Shown in pieces: positions 34,251 to 42,029 of a stretch of 64,000 bases of DNA. Within the stretch, counting starts at the first letter, position 1, and every line of letters begins with the position of its first letter. Position numbers and translations under genes: made by a program. This DNA is from Chthonomonadaceae bacterium (GTDB taxonomy: Bacteria > Armatimonadota > Fimbriimonadia > Fimbriimonadales > Fimbriimonadaceae). The notes beneath the pieces were generated by a model. The model worked only from the letters and a program-made list of their open reading frames with translations, was not told where the DNA came from and ran no database searches. Where the stretch lies: NCBI GenBank assembly GCA_015709495.1, contig CP054189.1:372001-436000 (forward strand), given 5' to 3'.

Positions 34251-34625
34251 ATGGGCAGTGACGTAAGCAGGTCGAAGGAAGTGGATGCGTACATCGCCAC
34301 CCAACCTCCGGAAACCCGGCGCGCACTTGAAGAATTGCGCTCTTGCATCTGGCAGGCAGCACCCGGGGTGTCCGAACTGATGAACTACAACATCCCGGCG
34401 TTTGCCTTGGCCAAGGGCGGGAAGCGGGACAAGCAGGTCATGATCGCCGGGTATCCCAAGCATGTTGGCTTCTATCCCCACCCCGACGTCATAGACGCAT
34501 TTGTCGATCGGCTTGCGGGGTACAAGTTCGCCAAGGGTTCAGTCCAGTTCCCTTTGAACAAGCCAATCCCCAAGGCACTGGTCATCGAGATGGTAAAGTT
34601 GAGGTTATCTCAGCTGCAGGGATGA
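34251..34625 (+). CDS. DUF1801 (YdhG-like) protein (cassette 3)
   Basis: 124 residues from ATG 34251 with GGAGG at 34241-34245; an ATG at 34203 lies inside attC2 and is rejected. The family pattern is clear: VDAYIATQPPETRRALEELR, ELMNYNIPAFALAKGGKRD, VGFYPHPDVIDAF and KFAKGSVQFPLNKPIPKALV. DUF1801 proteins have a SufE/iron-homeostasis-like fold of uncertain role and are frequent in integron cassettes. Confidence 0.85.
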   Translation: MGSDVSRSKEVDAYIATQPPETRRALEELRSCIWQAAPGVSELMNYNIPAFALAKGGKRDKQVMIAGYPKHVGFYPHPDVIDAFVDRLAGYKFAKGSVQFPLNKPIPKALVIEMVKLRLSQLQG

Positions 34626-34634
34626 GTACTTGTT

Positions 34635-34692
34635 GCATAACAACCGGTTGCAGCAGACGGCGTTCCGCCGCCGCTGGACCGGAACGCTAGGC
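34635..34692 (+). other. attC3-like recombination site
   Basis: 58 bp: R'' GCATAAC, arms CCGGTTGCAGCAGACGGCG and CGCCGCCGCTGGACCGG, a TTC loop, and R' GCTAGGC (GTTAGGC with T to C). Unpaired G and A are at the same positions as in attC2. It is the last attC seen; no further site was found before the IS at 35.8 kb. Confidence 0.65.
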
Positions 34693-34842
34693 CGCTCGAC
34701 CCCGTCATGAACTCGCCAGGCCTCAGGACGAAGTTGCGGGGCAGTTTGCCACCCGGCCTGTACCATTCGTCCCTGATCGTTCATTTCTTCGATTCCAGCG
34801 AATGTAATCCTAACCCACGGCCTGAGAGTTGGGGCCGAGGAT

Positions 34843-35196
34843 TCAGATTTCGGTCAGTCCGACCGCGATCGCCAGTGCATCGTCAACTGCTTCCATCGTA
34901 GGTCCTTCGAGCGCGCCATAAACCGACAGGATGCGCGTCTTGTCGATCGTCCTTAGCTGAGACAGCATCACCTTGGACCTTATCGTGAGTCCGCCCTCGG
35001 GAGGCTCGATAAGGACCTCGAAAGGGTAGACGCGCTCGGTCTTTCGGCTCGTGATTGCCGCCACGATTACTACGGGGCTGTGCTCGTTCATGAGGTCCGG
35101 CGAGATGACCAGCGCTGGTCGTTCCCCCGCCTGCTCAGAACCGACCACCGGGTCGAGACGAACGCGCACGATCTCACCCCTTCGGACTAGGCCCAT
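34843..35196 (-). CDS. MazF/PemK-family endoribonuclease toxin
   Basis: 117 residues from ATG 35196. The fold is shown by RRGEIVRVRLDPVVGSEQAG then ERPALVISPD, typical of PemK/MazF toxins that cut mRNA, and VMLSQLRTIDKTRI near the end. It overlaps the preceding antitoxin gene by 23 nt. A frame extension to 35262 is not needed. It lies on the opposite strand to the cassettes and has no attC of its own, so it is probably not a cassette. Confidence 0.88.
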   Translation of the reverse strand: MGLVRRGEIVRVRLDPVVGSEQAGERPALVISPDLMNEHSPVVIVAAITSRKTERVYPFEVLIEPPEGGLTIRSKVMLSQLRTIDKTRILSVYGALEGPTMEAVDDALAIAVGLTEI

Positions 35197-35431
35197 GCTC
35201 AAGCTCCTCCTCCAAGGGCAGATACTCGCGGGCCGTCTCTCTTGCGATATCCGCCATGGCATGACAGCCCTCCGTCACTTCTTGGCGAAGCCGTTCTCGC
35301 TGTCTTCGCTCCAGCCACTCTCGGATCAGCCCCGCGACGACCGAACTCCGTTTGCCTGGTTCCACTGCGTCCTCAAAGGGCCTGACCGCATTCTCTGGCA
35401 ACGAATACGTACGCTTGATCTGGCGTTCCAT
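35174..35431 (-). CDS. Antitoxin partner of MazF-like toxin (RHH-like)
   Basis: 85 residues from ATG 35431: an N-terminal ribbon-helix-helix-like segment (ERQIKRTYSLPENAVRPFED), then a helical, acidic C-terminus that would wrap the toxin. The gene overlaps the toxin by 23 nt, the usual order antitoxin first. Start ATG 35431 is 6 nt after TACTTT without a ribosome site. Autoregulation is expected, and the upstream TATAGG/TACTTT region would be the operator. Confidence 0.82.
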   Translation of the reverse strand: MERQIKRTYSLPENAVRPFEDAVEPGKRSSVVAGLIREWLERRQRERLRQEVTEGCHAMADIARETAREYLPLEEELEHGPSPKG

Positions 35432-35437
35432 GCTTAC

Positions 35438-35443
35438 AAAGTA
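35438..35443 (-). promoter_or_regulatory. -10 box TACTTT of the antitoxin gene
   Basis: TACTTT, 6 nt, then ATG 35431. It fits the leaderless pattern seen elsewhere, but a TATAGG further upstream is a competing box. Confidence 0.45.
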
Positions 35444-35592
35444 CCCTATACATAGCAATACACGAGTATTCCACGCCTGCGAAAGTGTTCTAGGCAGGAT
35501 GGCAAGGCTGAGCGCCCCGGCTCTGCACCCTTAGGATGCCTTCCTCAATCCTGTCGATCGGGGTCAGGGGCTTCCGGTTCTGGGTTGCGGCG

Positions 35593-35731
35593 ACTGACTT
35601 GCCGCCCCTACGGGGGCTAGGGTTTACGCGACGATCGGCGCTATCGACATGGCGCTCCAACGGAGATAGGAAGGGATCTATCTTGGGCCTTGTCTATAGA
35701 CATGGCGCTCCTACGGGGCTAGGGAAGCCGC
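35593..35731. repeat. Degenerate hairpin-type intergenic repeats
   Basis: Three related segments share GCGCTCC(A/T)ACGG-like cores: GCCGCCCCTACGGGGGCTAGGG, then CATGGCGCTCCAACGGAGATAGG, then CATGGCGCTCCTACGGGGCTAGG. The last two are preceded by TAT(C/A)GA. The rest of the 35432-35840 gap (about 400 bp) shows no gene. Confidence 0.55.
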
Positions 35732-35868
35732 TGCGAGGGGCGCCTGAGCCCGATCCCCTTGATGGCTGTCAAGGTCGGGATTGGCGTGCGCATCCCGGTC
35801 GGCTCTGCGAGTCAAACCGGGGCACCCGGCACCCGGAGTCTGAAATGCGGCGAAATTGTTGGACACCT

Positions 35869-36675
35869 TCATCGCGCCTCCTTTGTTGGGCGAGATTCGA
35901 ATTGGTCGGGGCTCATGTACTCAAGGCTTGAGTGCATGCGCTGTTGGTTGTAGATTGCATCGATGAAATGCTCCAGCGATGCTTGGGCTTCGAGGAAGGA
36001 CCCATAGCGGTTGCGGTCGACTTCTTCGAGCTTCACGGTCCGAAAGAAGCTTTCCATGTGGGCATTGTCGCGCGTTTTCCGGGAGCGGAGAAGCTGGTTT
36101 TGCCGCCTGCGTCGCGGATGAGCCTCATGTATCCGGAGGCGGTGTAGGTCGAGCCTTGGTCGGAGTGGTGAATCCAGCCGAGGTTTGGTTTGCGGGTTTG
36201 CAGAGCCTTCAAGAGGCAATCGCGCACCAGGGCTTCGTCGTTTCGGCGCGAGAGGTGCCAGGCCACCGCTTTGCGCGAATACAGGTCCATGAGGGCGGCC
36301 AGGTAGAGCGGCCCCGAGTCGGTGCGCACCCGCGTGGTGTCGGCGACCCAGATCTGGTTGGGGGCCGAGGCGCTGAGGCCCTTGAGCAGGTTGCCCGCCC
36401 GGCGATCCCGAGCGCCCGGCCGGGTCACCCCGCGGCTGCGCGGCCTTCGCGCCATCAGCCCGTGCTCGCGCATGAGCTTGCGAACTGCATATTCGCTGAC
36501 CGCAACGCCCTCGAGCTGAAGCGCGCGCCGAACCCGGCGGTAGCCGTAACCCAGGAACAAGACCACCAGCCTCTCGATCGCCAACAGCAACTCGGGACGC
36601 GATTTCTGCCTCTGCGGAGCGTACACCAGAGAGCGAGATATGCCCACCAATTGGGACATGCGGTGAACCGAAAGG
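35869..36675 (-). pseudogene. IS3 OrfB remnant, truncated and frameshifted
   Basis: It matches the last ~808 nt of OrfB in copy 1 but lacks the start (removed with the 193-bp deletion). It has a single-base loss near 36074: ACCGCG in copy 1 reads ACGCG here, shifting the frame between PGK and the NAHMESFF motif. The first two catalytic Asp codons and the Glu codon are all present but split between frames. Confidence 0.88.
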
Positions 36676-37971
36676 TTTGTGTCCCAGCTCGTGGTGTAGA
36701 AAGAGGCGCCATTCCGTCCGGTTGCTTTGTGAGAAGTCAACGGAGGACGAGAATGGCAAACAATAGCATAGCGCTCTTGGAGGGCGCGGAAGTTAGGGAC
36801 ATGCTTCGAGAGTTGGTCAAAGACGCACTTTCGGAGCTGATGGAACTCGAGGTGGAGGCTCAAAGGGAGGCTTCAGACCGGAAGACCTGGAGAAACGGGT
36901 ACCGCGACCGCAGTTGGAAGACGCGCGTGGGAGACGTAGAACTCCGGATTCCCAAGCTCCGCACGGGCAGCTACTTCCCGAGCTTTCTTGAGCCTCGCCG
37001 GGGCGTGGAGAAGGCTCTCGTGAGCGTAATTCAGGAAGCGTACCTGCAAGGGGTTTCCACCCGGGCGGTGGACGATCTGGTGCAGGCTCTGGGAGGCTCG
37101 GGGATCTCCAAGAGCGAGGTCTCTCGCCTTTGCCTGGAGGTCGAGGGGCGGGTTCGGGAGTTCCTGGAGCGTCCGCTCGAGGGGAGCTTCCTTACCTCTG
37201 GCTGGACGCTACCTACGTGAAGGTTCGCGACGGCTCTCGGATCGTGTCGAAGGCGGCGGTGGTGGCGATCGGACTGAACGAAGAGGGGCGCCGCGAGGTT
37301 TTGGGGATGCGCGTCGGGCACGCCGAGACGGAGGAGTTCTGGACGGAGTTCCTGCGCTCGGTCCTCGACCGGGGCCTTCGGGGACGAGGCTGGTGGTCTC
37401 AGACTCCCACTCGGGGCTCAAGAAAGCGATCGAGCGCTGCATGGGCTGCCAGTGGCAGCGCTGCCGGGTGCACTTCATGCGCAATGTGCTGGCGCGGGTT
37501 CCCAAAGGGCGCAAGGAGAGGGTGGCCTGCCTGATCCGCACGGCTCTGGCTCAGGCCGATATAGAGACCACCAAGGCCAAGTGGCTGGAGGTCGCCGCGC
37601 ATCTGGAGGAGACCTTTCCGGAGGCGGTTCGGCTCATGCGGGAGGCGATGGAGGACGTGCTGGCGCACCGGGCGCATCCGCCGGGTTTGTGGCCGCAACT
37701 GGCCTCGACCAACGGGCTGGAGCGGCTCAACCGGGAGGTGAAGCGCCGCGCGGACGTGGTGCAGATATTCCCGAACGAATCCGGGGTGGTGCGGCTGGTG
37801 GGAGCGATCCTCATGGAGCAGCACGACGAATGGCAAGTCTCCCGGCGGCAGGCTCCCAAGGAGAGCCTCGGGCTGCCGAGCACGAAAAACGACGCGCTGC
37901 TCGCAAGAGCAAGCGGATGGTGATATCATGGAACAGGCGGATGGCGCCCTCTACACCACGTCCTGGGACAC
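36676..37971 (+). mobile_element. IS256-family insertion sequence nested in IS3 copy 2
   Basis: A 1296-bp insert with inverted repeats GTGTCCCAG(C/G)(T/A)CGTGGTGTAGA near both ends (36679 onward and ending 37971), followed by GGCGCCAT on each side. It carries an IS256-type transposase gene in three frames. The insertion has no 8-bp target duplication because 193 bp of the host IS3 is gone; an adjacent deletion is the simplest cause. Confidence 0.88.
36753..37923 (+). pseudogene. IS256-family (Mutator-like) transposase, two frameshifts
   Basis: It begins at ATG 36753 with CGGAGGAC upstream. Frame 1 runs to 37184 ([20 protein letters not shown] and other Mutator motifs). Frame 2 covers [16 protein letters not shown], with the first catalytic Asp, and frame 3 from about 37383 covers LVVSDSHSGLKKAIERC (second Asp) and NGLERLNREVKRR (Glu). 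Both shifts are one missing G in runs of four G (37181-37184 and 37380-37383). Restoring five G in each would give an intact ~390-residue enzyme. Confidence 0.88.
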
Positions 37972-38118
37972 GACCTTGAACTGGTCCACCCAACGATCCA
38001 GCATCCCCGGAGACAAACCATGCTCCCGGCACACCTGAGCCTTTGACCGCAAGCCAGAAACGATCTCCTGGCATATGCCTAACTTGAACTCACGACTGAA
38101 ACTACGGCGAGACACCAT
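37972..38118 (-). pseudogene. IS3 OrfA N-terminal remnant
   Basis: The first 49 codons of OrfA from copy 1, ending at the IS256 junction. It contains most of the helix-turn-helix. Together with the OrfB remnant on the other side it shows the host IS was one element. Confidence 0.85.
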
Positions 38119-38220
38119 CCTATTTTCTCCTGACAGAACAAGTAGGTGTCCACAAATTTCGCCGCAGTGCAGGACGCCTTTTCGATGGGACGAAGGGGAG
38201 GTCTACCCTTGCCTCGCCCC

Positions 38221-38273
38221 AATAAAATAAGAGCGCGGCTACTCGCTGGGCAAGCCCACCTTTGACCGCGCTC
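38221..38273 (-). terminator. Terminator at the 3' end of the 38.2-38.7 kb RNA candidate
   Basis: The minus-strand hairpin GAGCGCGG / CCGCGCTC (38266-38273 with 38231-38238), with an inner TGGGC/GCCCA stem, is followed by TTATTTTATT. It is oriented to end transcription coming from 38.7 kb. Confidence 0.75.
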
Positions 38274-38718
38274 TCAACTTCGAGACGCCGGATCTTCCGA
38301 AGAAGGCCCACGCCTCAAAGTTTGTAGACTTCTTGCATTTAGGTTAGGGTCCGAAGACCCTACTACTGGTCCGCATTCTGTCTACTGCGGCGCCGCTTGG
38401 ATAGGATTGGCCGAAGCCTCACCTGTCCTGCTGTGCGAGGAATACCGAAGTCTCCCTCACACGGCGCGGTCGCCGCGTCCTTCTGTTGCCGCCGGACAGG
38501 GCCTTGGCTCTCCGACTCTACGCTCGCTGTACTTTGGTCCAAGCCGCCCAGCGAGGTTGCAGAAGGCTCCCGACGTCTCCCGTTTCCGGGACCCGCCTCC
38601 TCCCGAGAGAGGATTACGGATTTCTCCGCAAGGGCAGTGCACTTTCGGCGAAGGGAATGTCGTCTTCGCCGTCTCCGGCGCACCGGAGCGGTGATCCGAT
38701 TCCATCACCGTCAAGCGC
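38221..38718 (-). ncRNA. Candidate large structured non-coding RNA (~490 nt), family unknown
   Basis: No protein frame here resembles a gene. The minus strand from 38718 to the terminator at 38221 shows many paired elements. They include CTCCGG-TGCG-CCGGAG, GGCGAAG/CTTCGCC, CGGA-GAAA-TCCG and CCCG-GAAA-CGGG (GNRA loops), and GTGTGAGG/CCTCGCAC. There are also three UUCG-type hairpins, and long-range CCTGTCC/GGACAGG and GCTTGGA/TCCAAGC. A TTGGGT-17 bp-TATCGT promoter precedes it. GCAACAGAA and AGACAGAAT resemble RNase P segments, but the near-universal GAGGAAAGUCC is absent, and no tRNA-like end for tmRNA is seen. So I leave the family open. Confidence 0.55.
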
Positions 38719-38724
38719 ATGAAT

Positions 38725-38753
38725 ACGATATCACGCTTTTTCGCAATACCCAA
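38725..38753 (-). promoter_or_regulatory. Putative promoter of the structured RNA
   Basis: The minus strand reads TTGGGT (38753-38748), 17 bp, TATCGT (38730-38725). Transcription would start near 38718, just before the first hairpin of the candidate RNA. Confidence 0.55.
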
Positions 38754-38762
38754 GCATTTTTT

Positions 38763-38815
38763 CGGGGGTTTATCCACAAACCTGCGTGGAAAAGGCAGGG
38801 ATAACTGTGTTAACT
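38763..38815. promoter_or_regulatory. Cluster of DnaA-box-like 9-mers
   Basis: A perfect DnaA box TTATCCACA at 38770-38778. An inverted TTTTCCACG (8 of 9) is 6 bp away at 38785-38793, and an inverted TTATCCCTG-like 9-mer follows near 38796-38804. The sequence is slightly AT-richer than its surroundings. No dnaA, dnaN or other replication gene is in the window, so this is only a candidate DnaA-binding region. Confidence 0.5.
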
Positions 38816-38890
38816 GTCTGGCGAACCTACTCTCAGGTTCAAACAGCCCTCCAGGGCCCCGATCCAAACCCCCACTTCAATGCCCGATCC

Positions 38891-40030
38891 CTACTGGGGC
38901 GCCGTCTCGAACGACCACCTGCGAACGAACTCCGACCCGTCCTCCGCGGTCGCTTGGACCTCGACGCGGTACTTCCGGCCAGGAATCAGCGGGTCTTGCG
39001 GAATCAGAATCAGCGCGTTTCTGAGGCTCTTGTCGTTGTCGGGAGTGTTCAGGTAAGTCGCCACGGGCTCGTCAGAGTCGTTCAGCAGCCTCGCGTCGAT
39101 CACGGTCAAACGATCCTTGCCACGCCTGTAATATGCAAACGTGATGGGGTACCCCACGCCCACGATCGCCTTCCCATGAATCCGGAGGGGATTCGGCCGT
39201 TCGAGGCGGTTCCACCTCGTCGGGACATCGCGCTGGCCCTCATAGGGATAGATCGAGACGCCGGTTTCCTGAGTGAGCGAAAACTGAAGGGTCACCCGGT
39301 CTTCGGCGACGCCCGCTCCAAACGCAAGTTCGCCGGGCTGAAGGATCGGAAGCCGGTGGTAGGGCCCATCGACGAGGGCCGCGAGAGCGTCTTCCGGGGT
39401 CCAGCTTCCACAACTCACCGCCTCGTAGGTTCCGCCCAGGAACCCGAACGACTCCGCCCGGTCTATGGGCGTCGCGCCCGTGAACCCCTGCGATTCGGGC
39501 TTTTCGTAGTGGCCGGTGGTTTGATTGCTGAGGTTGTACTCGCTGTGGCTTTGGCAAGCGACCGCGAGGCTCGGGTGCATGTACACTGGCGGAAGCCCGA
39601 CCCTCAATCTGAAATCGTTGACGGCTCGCTGCAACTCGTGCTGGTTGGACGAGGGCTCAGGCAGGTCCGCCATCGCAGAGAACCCCACCGTGAACCGCCA
39701 GTTCGAGCGAACCGCAAAGCCCCGCTCGAAGACCGCTCGCGCGACGACTTCGTAATTGCCTGGAGCGAGTTGCAGGGGGGTTTCCGTTCGAACCGCCAAT
39801 CGAGCCACGTCGTACACCGCCGGGATCGGCTCGCCGTTCAGTTCGATGACGCCCCTTATGATCCGATCGGCGCCCGTCGACCACACCTCCCACATGAGGG
39901 TCACGTTGCTGGAAAGCAGGTTGCCGGTCGGGCCGCAGAGTCCGGACTTCACTTCCGCGTGCGCCAGAGTCGCCCATGCGAGCAAGACTCCGACTCCGAC
40001 TCCGATTCGCGAAAGTGATGCGGTTGACAT
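38891..40030 (-). CDS. CAP/SCP-domain secreted protein
   Basis: About 379 residues from ATG 40030, where a signal peptide starts (about 24 residues ending in AHA); the frame is open to 40279 without a signal. After a ~100-residue N-terminal domain comes a CAP (SCP/PR1-like) domain: NDFRLRVGLPPVYMHPSLAV with ACQSHSEYN and TTGHYE, then SCGSWTPEDALAALVDGPYH. A C-terminal beta domain of about 110 residues completes it. Bacterial CAP proteins are extracellular, but their activity is not known. It diverges from the kinase gene. Confidence 0.85.
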   Translation of the reverse strand: MSTASLSRIGVGVGVLLAWATLAHAEVKSGLCGPTGNLLSSNVTLMWEVWSTGADRIIRGVIELNGEPIPAVYDVARLAVRTETPLQLAPGNYEVVARAVFERGFAVRSNWRFTVGFSAMADLPEPSSNQHELQRAVNDFRLRVGLPPVYMHPSLAVACQSHSEYNLSNQTTGHYEKPESQGFTGATPIDRAESFGFLGGTYEAVSCGSWTPEDALAALVDGPYHRLPILQPGELAFGAGVAEDRVTLQFSLTQETGVSIYPYEGQRDVPTRWNRLERPNPLRIHGKAIVGVGYPITFAYYRRGKDRLTVIDARLLNDSDEPVATYLNTPDNDKSLRNALILIPQDPLIPGRKYRVEVQATAEDGSEFVRRWSFETAPQ

Positions 40031-40247
40031 CCTATGAGGTTCGTTCCTCTTGGAGTTCGCCCAATCCCTACGGAAGCTTGCGAGGTTTCGGATTCCCGAA
40101 GCCCCGCCTTCGGAGCTACCCTCGCGGAAAAACGAGCCGACAATTCGAATGGAGCAACTCTGAGGTCGAAAACCCGAACCCTTCGCCCTCGCGCTACGTT
40201 CTAATGGATGGTAACCGACGTTCCAAGGTACGGCACACACGGAAAGG

Positions 40248-42029
40248 ATGAGCGGAACAACTCCGACTACGCTGGGCAAGTATCAGATCATCCGCGAGAT
40301 AGCGCGGTCGAACGACATCGTGTACGAGGCGTACGACCCACTGATGAATCGTCGGATCGCTTTGAAGGAGCTCGCGATGCCTTCTGGCGCGAGCGACGCC
40401 CAACGCGACGATCGCATCCGGAGGTTTTCGCGGGAGGCTAAAGCCGCCGGTTCGCTGAATCATCCCAACATCGTCACGATATTTGAGTTCGGCGAAGACT
40501 CCGGCAGGCACTTCATCGCCATGGAGTTCTTGGAGGGCCACAACCTCCGCAACGAACTCGACACCCACGGATTCCTGGCTGCCGACCGGGCCATCGAGAT
40601 CACCCTCGAAGTCCTGGACGCCCTCGACTATGCGCACAAGAACGGCGTCATTCACCGTGACATCAAGCCGGAAAACATCCAGCTACTACCCGATGGCAGG
40701 GTGAAGCTCACTGATTTCGGGATCGCGAGAATCACCTTCGAGCCTAACCTCACCATCGACGGGCAGGTCTTTGGGACGCCGAGCTACATGTCGCCGGAAC
40801 AGGTCGTGGGCCGCGAGATCGACGCCCGGAGCGACGTTTTCGGCGTCGGCGTGATCCTCTATGAGATGCTCTCGGGACAGAAGCCGTTTCAGGGCGACAG
40901 CGTGGTGAGCATCACCTACGGCATCGTGAACAGCGAGCCTAGCCAACCTCCCCAAGCCAACCACGCCGTGTGGCAGGTCCTCACCAAGGCGCTCGACAAG
41001 AGCCCGGCGCTGCGGTTTGCCACTGCCCACGACATGCACAGGGCGCTGGAGTCGGCCAAGTCCGCTTCTCGGTCCCAAGTGATCGACTACGACCTTCAGC
41101 TCTACGGAGGCTCAGGGACTTCGCATTCCCCGCCGCAGCCGGCCGCGCCTCCGATCGGCAACCCCTACGTCGGGACGCCTTACGGGAACCCGTACATGCC
41201 CGCCCCGCAGCAGCACCCTTACAACCCCTATCAACCCGGGACGCCACCCATTACGCAAGCTCCGCATGGGCTTCCCCCAGGTCAGATTCCGGTCTACTAT
41301 CCGCCTCCGCCTCGCGCGCCCCTAATCTCCCCGGAAACCAAGCAGTTTCTCGGGAAGATGATGCTGACATTGATCGTGCTCGGCACCCTCTTTGCCCTCG
41401 TCATCGCCATCATCCAAGGGTTAGGAACGCTGATCGACCGAATGCAGACGCAAGCGGCGGACCTCCCGATGCGGGAGAGAATGGCTGGGCAAGACCCGAA
41501 TGTGCCCCTCCATGAAAGGATCGCCGAGCGTGAGAAGATCATTCCCGAACTGAAGAGCGAAGTCAACCGCCGCACCGAGGAACGCAACGTCGCCAAGCTC
41601 TACGAAGCCCAAGGCCGCGAATACGTTCGCGTGGGCAACCTTGTCGCCGCTGAACAGGCGTTCCGAAGCGCGATCGCCAACGACCCACAAAACCCCACAT
41701 ACTACAGGCTGCTTGGCTCGCTGTTTTCTCAGACCGCAGTTCAGGAAATGGACATCGAGCAGCGCATGAACCTCTGGAAGCAGTCGATTCGCAACTGGGA
41801 GTTCGCACTGACGTTCGAGACCAACGAAGCGATCCGGAAGGACAGCGCCGCGCTGCTGGCCTCCGCGTGTTATCGGCTGGCGAACGACTACTTGAATCTG
41901 GGGCAAGAGGCTGAGGCGCGGTCGCTGCTGTATTCAGGCCGAGAAGTCGCGGACCCGAGCTCCGAAGTAAGCGTTGCGATTCAAGGTTTGCTCGACAGGC
42001 TCACCCGCCCCGACGACTCAAACCCCTAA
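40248..42029 (+). CDS. Ser/Thr protein kinase with transmembrane helix and TPR-like tail
   Basis: 593 residues: kinase domain about 12-270, a Pro/Tyr-rich linker, one membrane helix near 370-395, and a helical C-terminus with two or three TPR-like repeats (AEQAFRSAIANDPQNPTYYR). The kinase keeps the ATP lysine (IALKEL), HRDIKPENIQL, DFGIAR and GTPSYMSPEQ. The glycine-rich loop is odd: REIARSNDIVYEAYD lacks the GxGxxG pattern. The APE segment is SPEQ. It may phosphorylate proteins with weakened ATP handling. The ribosome site is AAAGG. It has no adjacent phosphatase gene. Confidence 0.9.
   Translation: MSGTTPTTLGKYQIIREIARSNDIVYEAYDPLMNRRIALKELAMPSGASDAQRDDRIRRFSREAKAAGSLNHPNIVTIFEFGEDSGRHFIAMEFLEGHNLRNELDTHGFLAADRAIEITLEVLDALDYAHKNGVIHRDIKPENIQLLPDGRVKLTDFGIARITFEPNLTIDGQVFGTPSYMSPEQVVGREIDARSDVFGVGVILYEMLSGQKPFQGDSVVSITYGIVNSEPSQPPQANHAVWQVLTKALDKSPALRFATAHDMHRALESAKSASRSQVIDYDLQLYGGSGTSHSPPQPAAPPIGNPYVGTPYGNPYMPAPQQHPYNPYQPGTPPITQAPHGLPPGQIPVYYPPPPRAPLISPETKQFLGKMMLTLIVLGTLFALVIAIIQGLGTLIDRMQTQAADLPMRERMAGQDPNVPLHERIAEREKIIPELKSEVNRRTEERNVAKLYEAQGREYVRVGNLVAAEQAFRSAIANDPQNPTYYRLLGSLFSQTAVQEMDIEQRMNLWKQSIRNWEFALTFETNEAIRKDSAALLASACYRLANDYLNLGQEAEARSLLYSGREVADPSSEVSVAIQGLLDRLTRPDDSNP

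Larger units (their letters stand above)
35841..38171 (-). mobile_element. IS3-family element, copy 2, interrupted by an IS256-family element
   Basis: The same element as 8790-10018 in reverse orientation, with ends TGAAATGCGGCG (left) and TGCACTGCGGCG (right). The 2331 bp consist of 1035 bp of IS3 DNA plus a 1296-bp insert at 36676-37971. The IS3 sequence corresponding to 8990-9182 of copy 1 (193 bp) is missing at the insertion point. orfB also has a one-base deletion. This copy is dead. Confidence 0.9.

Noticed and set aside
30910-35460. A CRISPR array among the island repeats
   Set aside because: The repeats are attC-like sites with different sequences and kilobase spacing; no regular 25-40-bp repeat/spacer pattern exists anywhere in the window.
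38221-38720. RNase P RNA or tmRNA at this site
   Set aside because: The RNase P segment GAGGAAAGUCC is missing and no tRNA-like 3' end with CCA is seen; kept only as an unassigned structured RNA.
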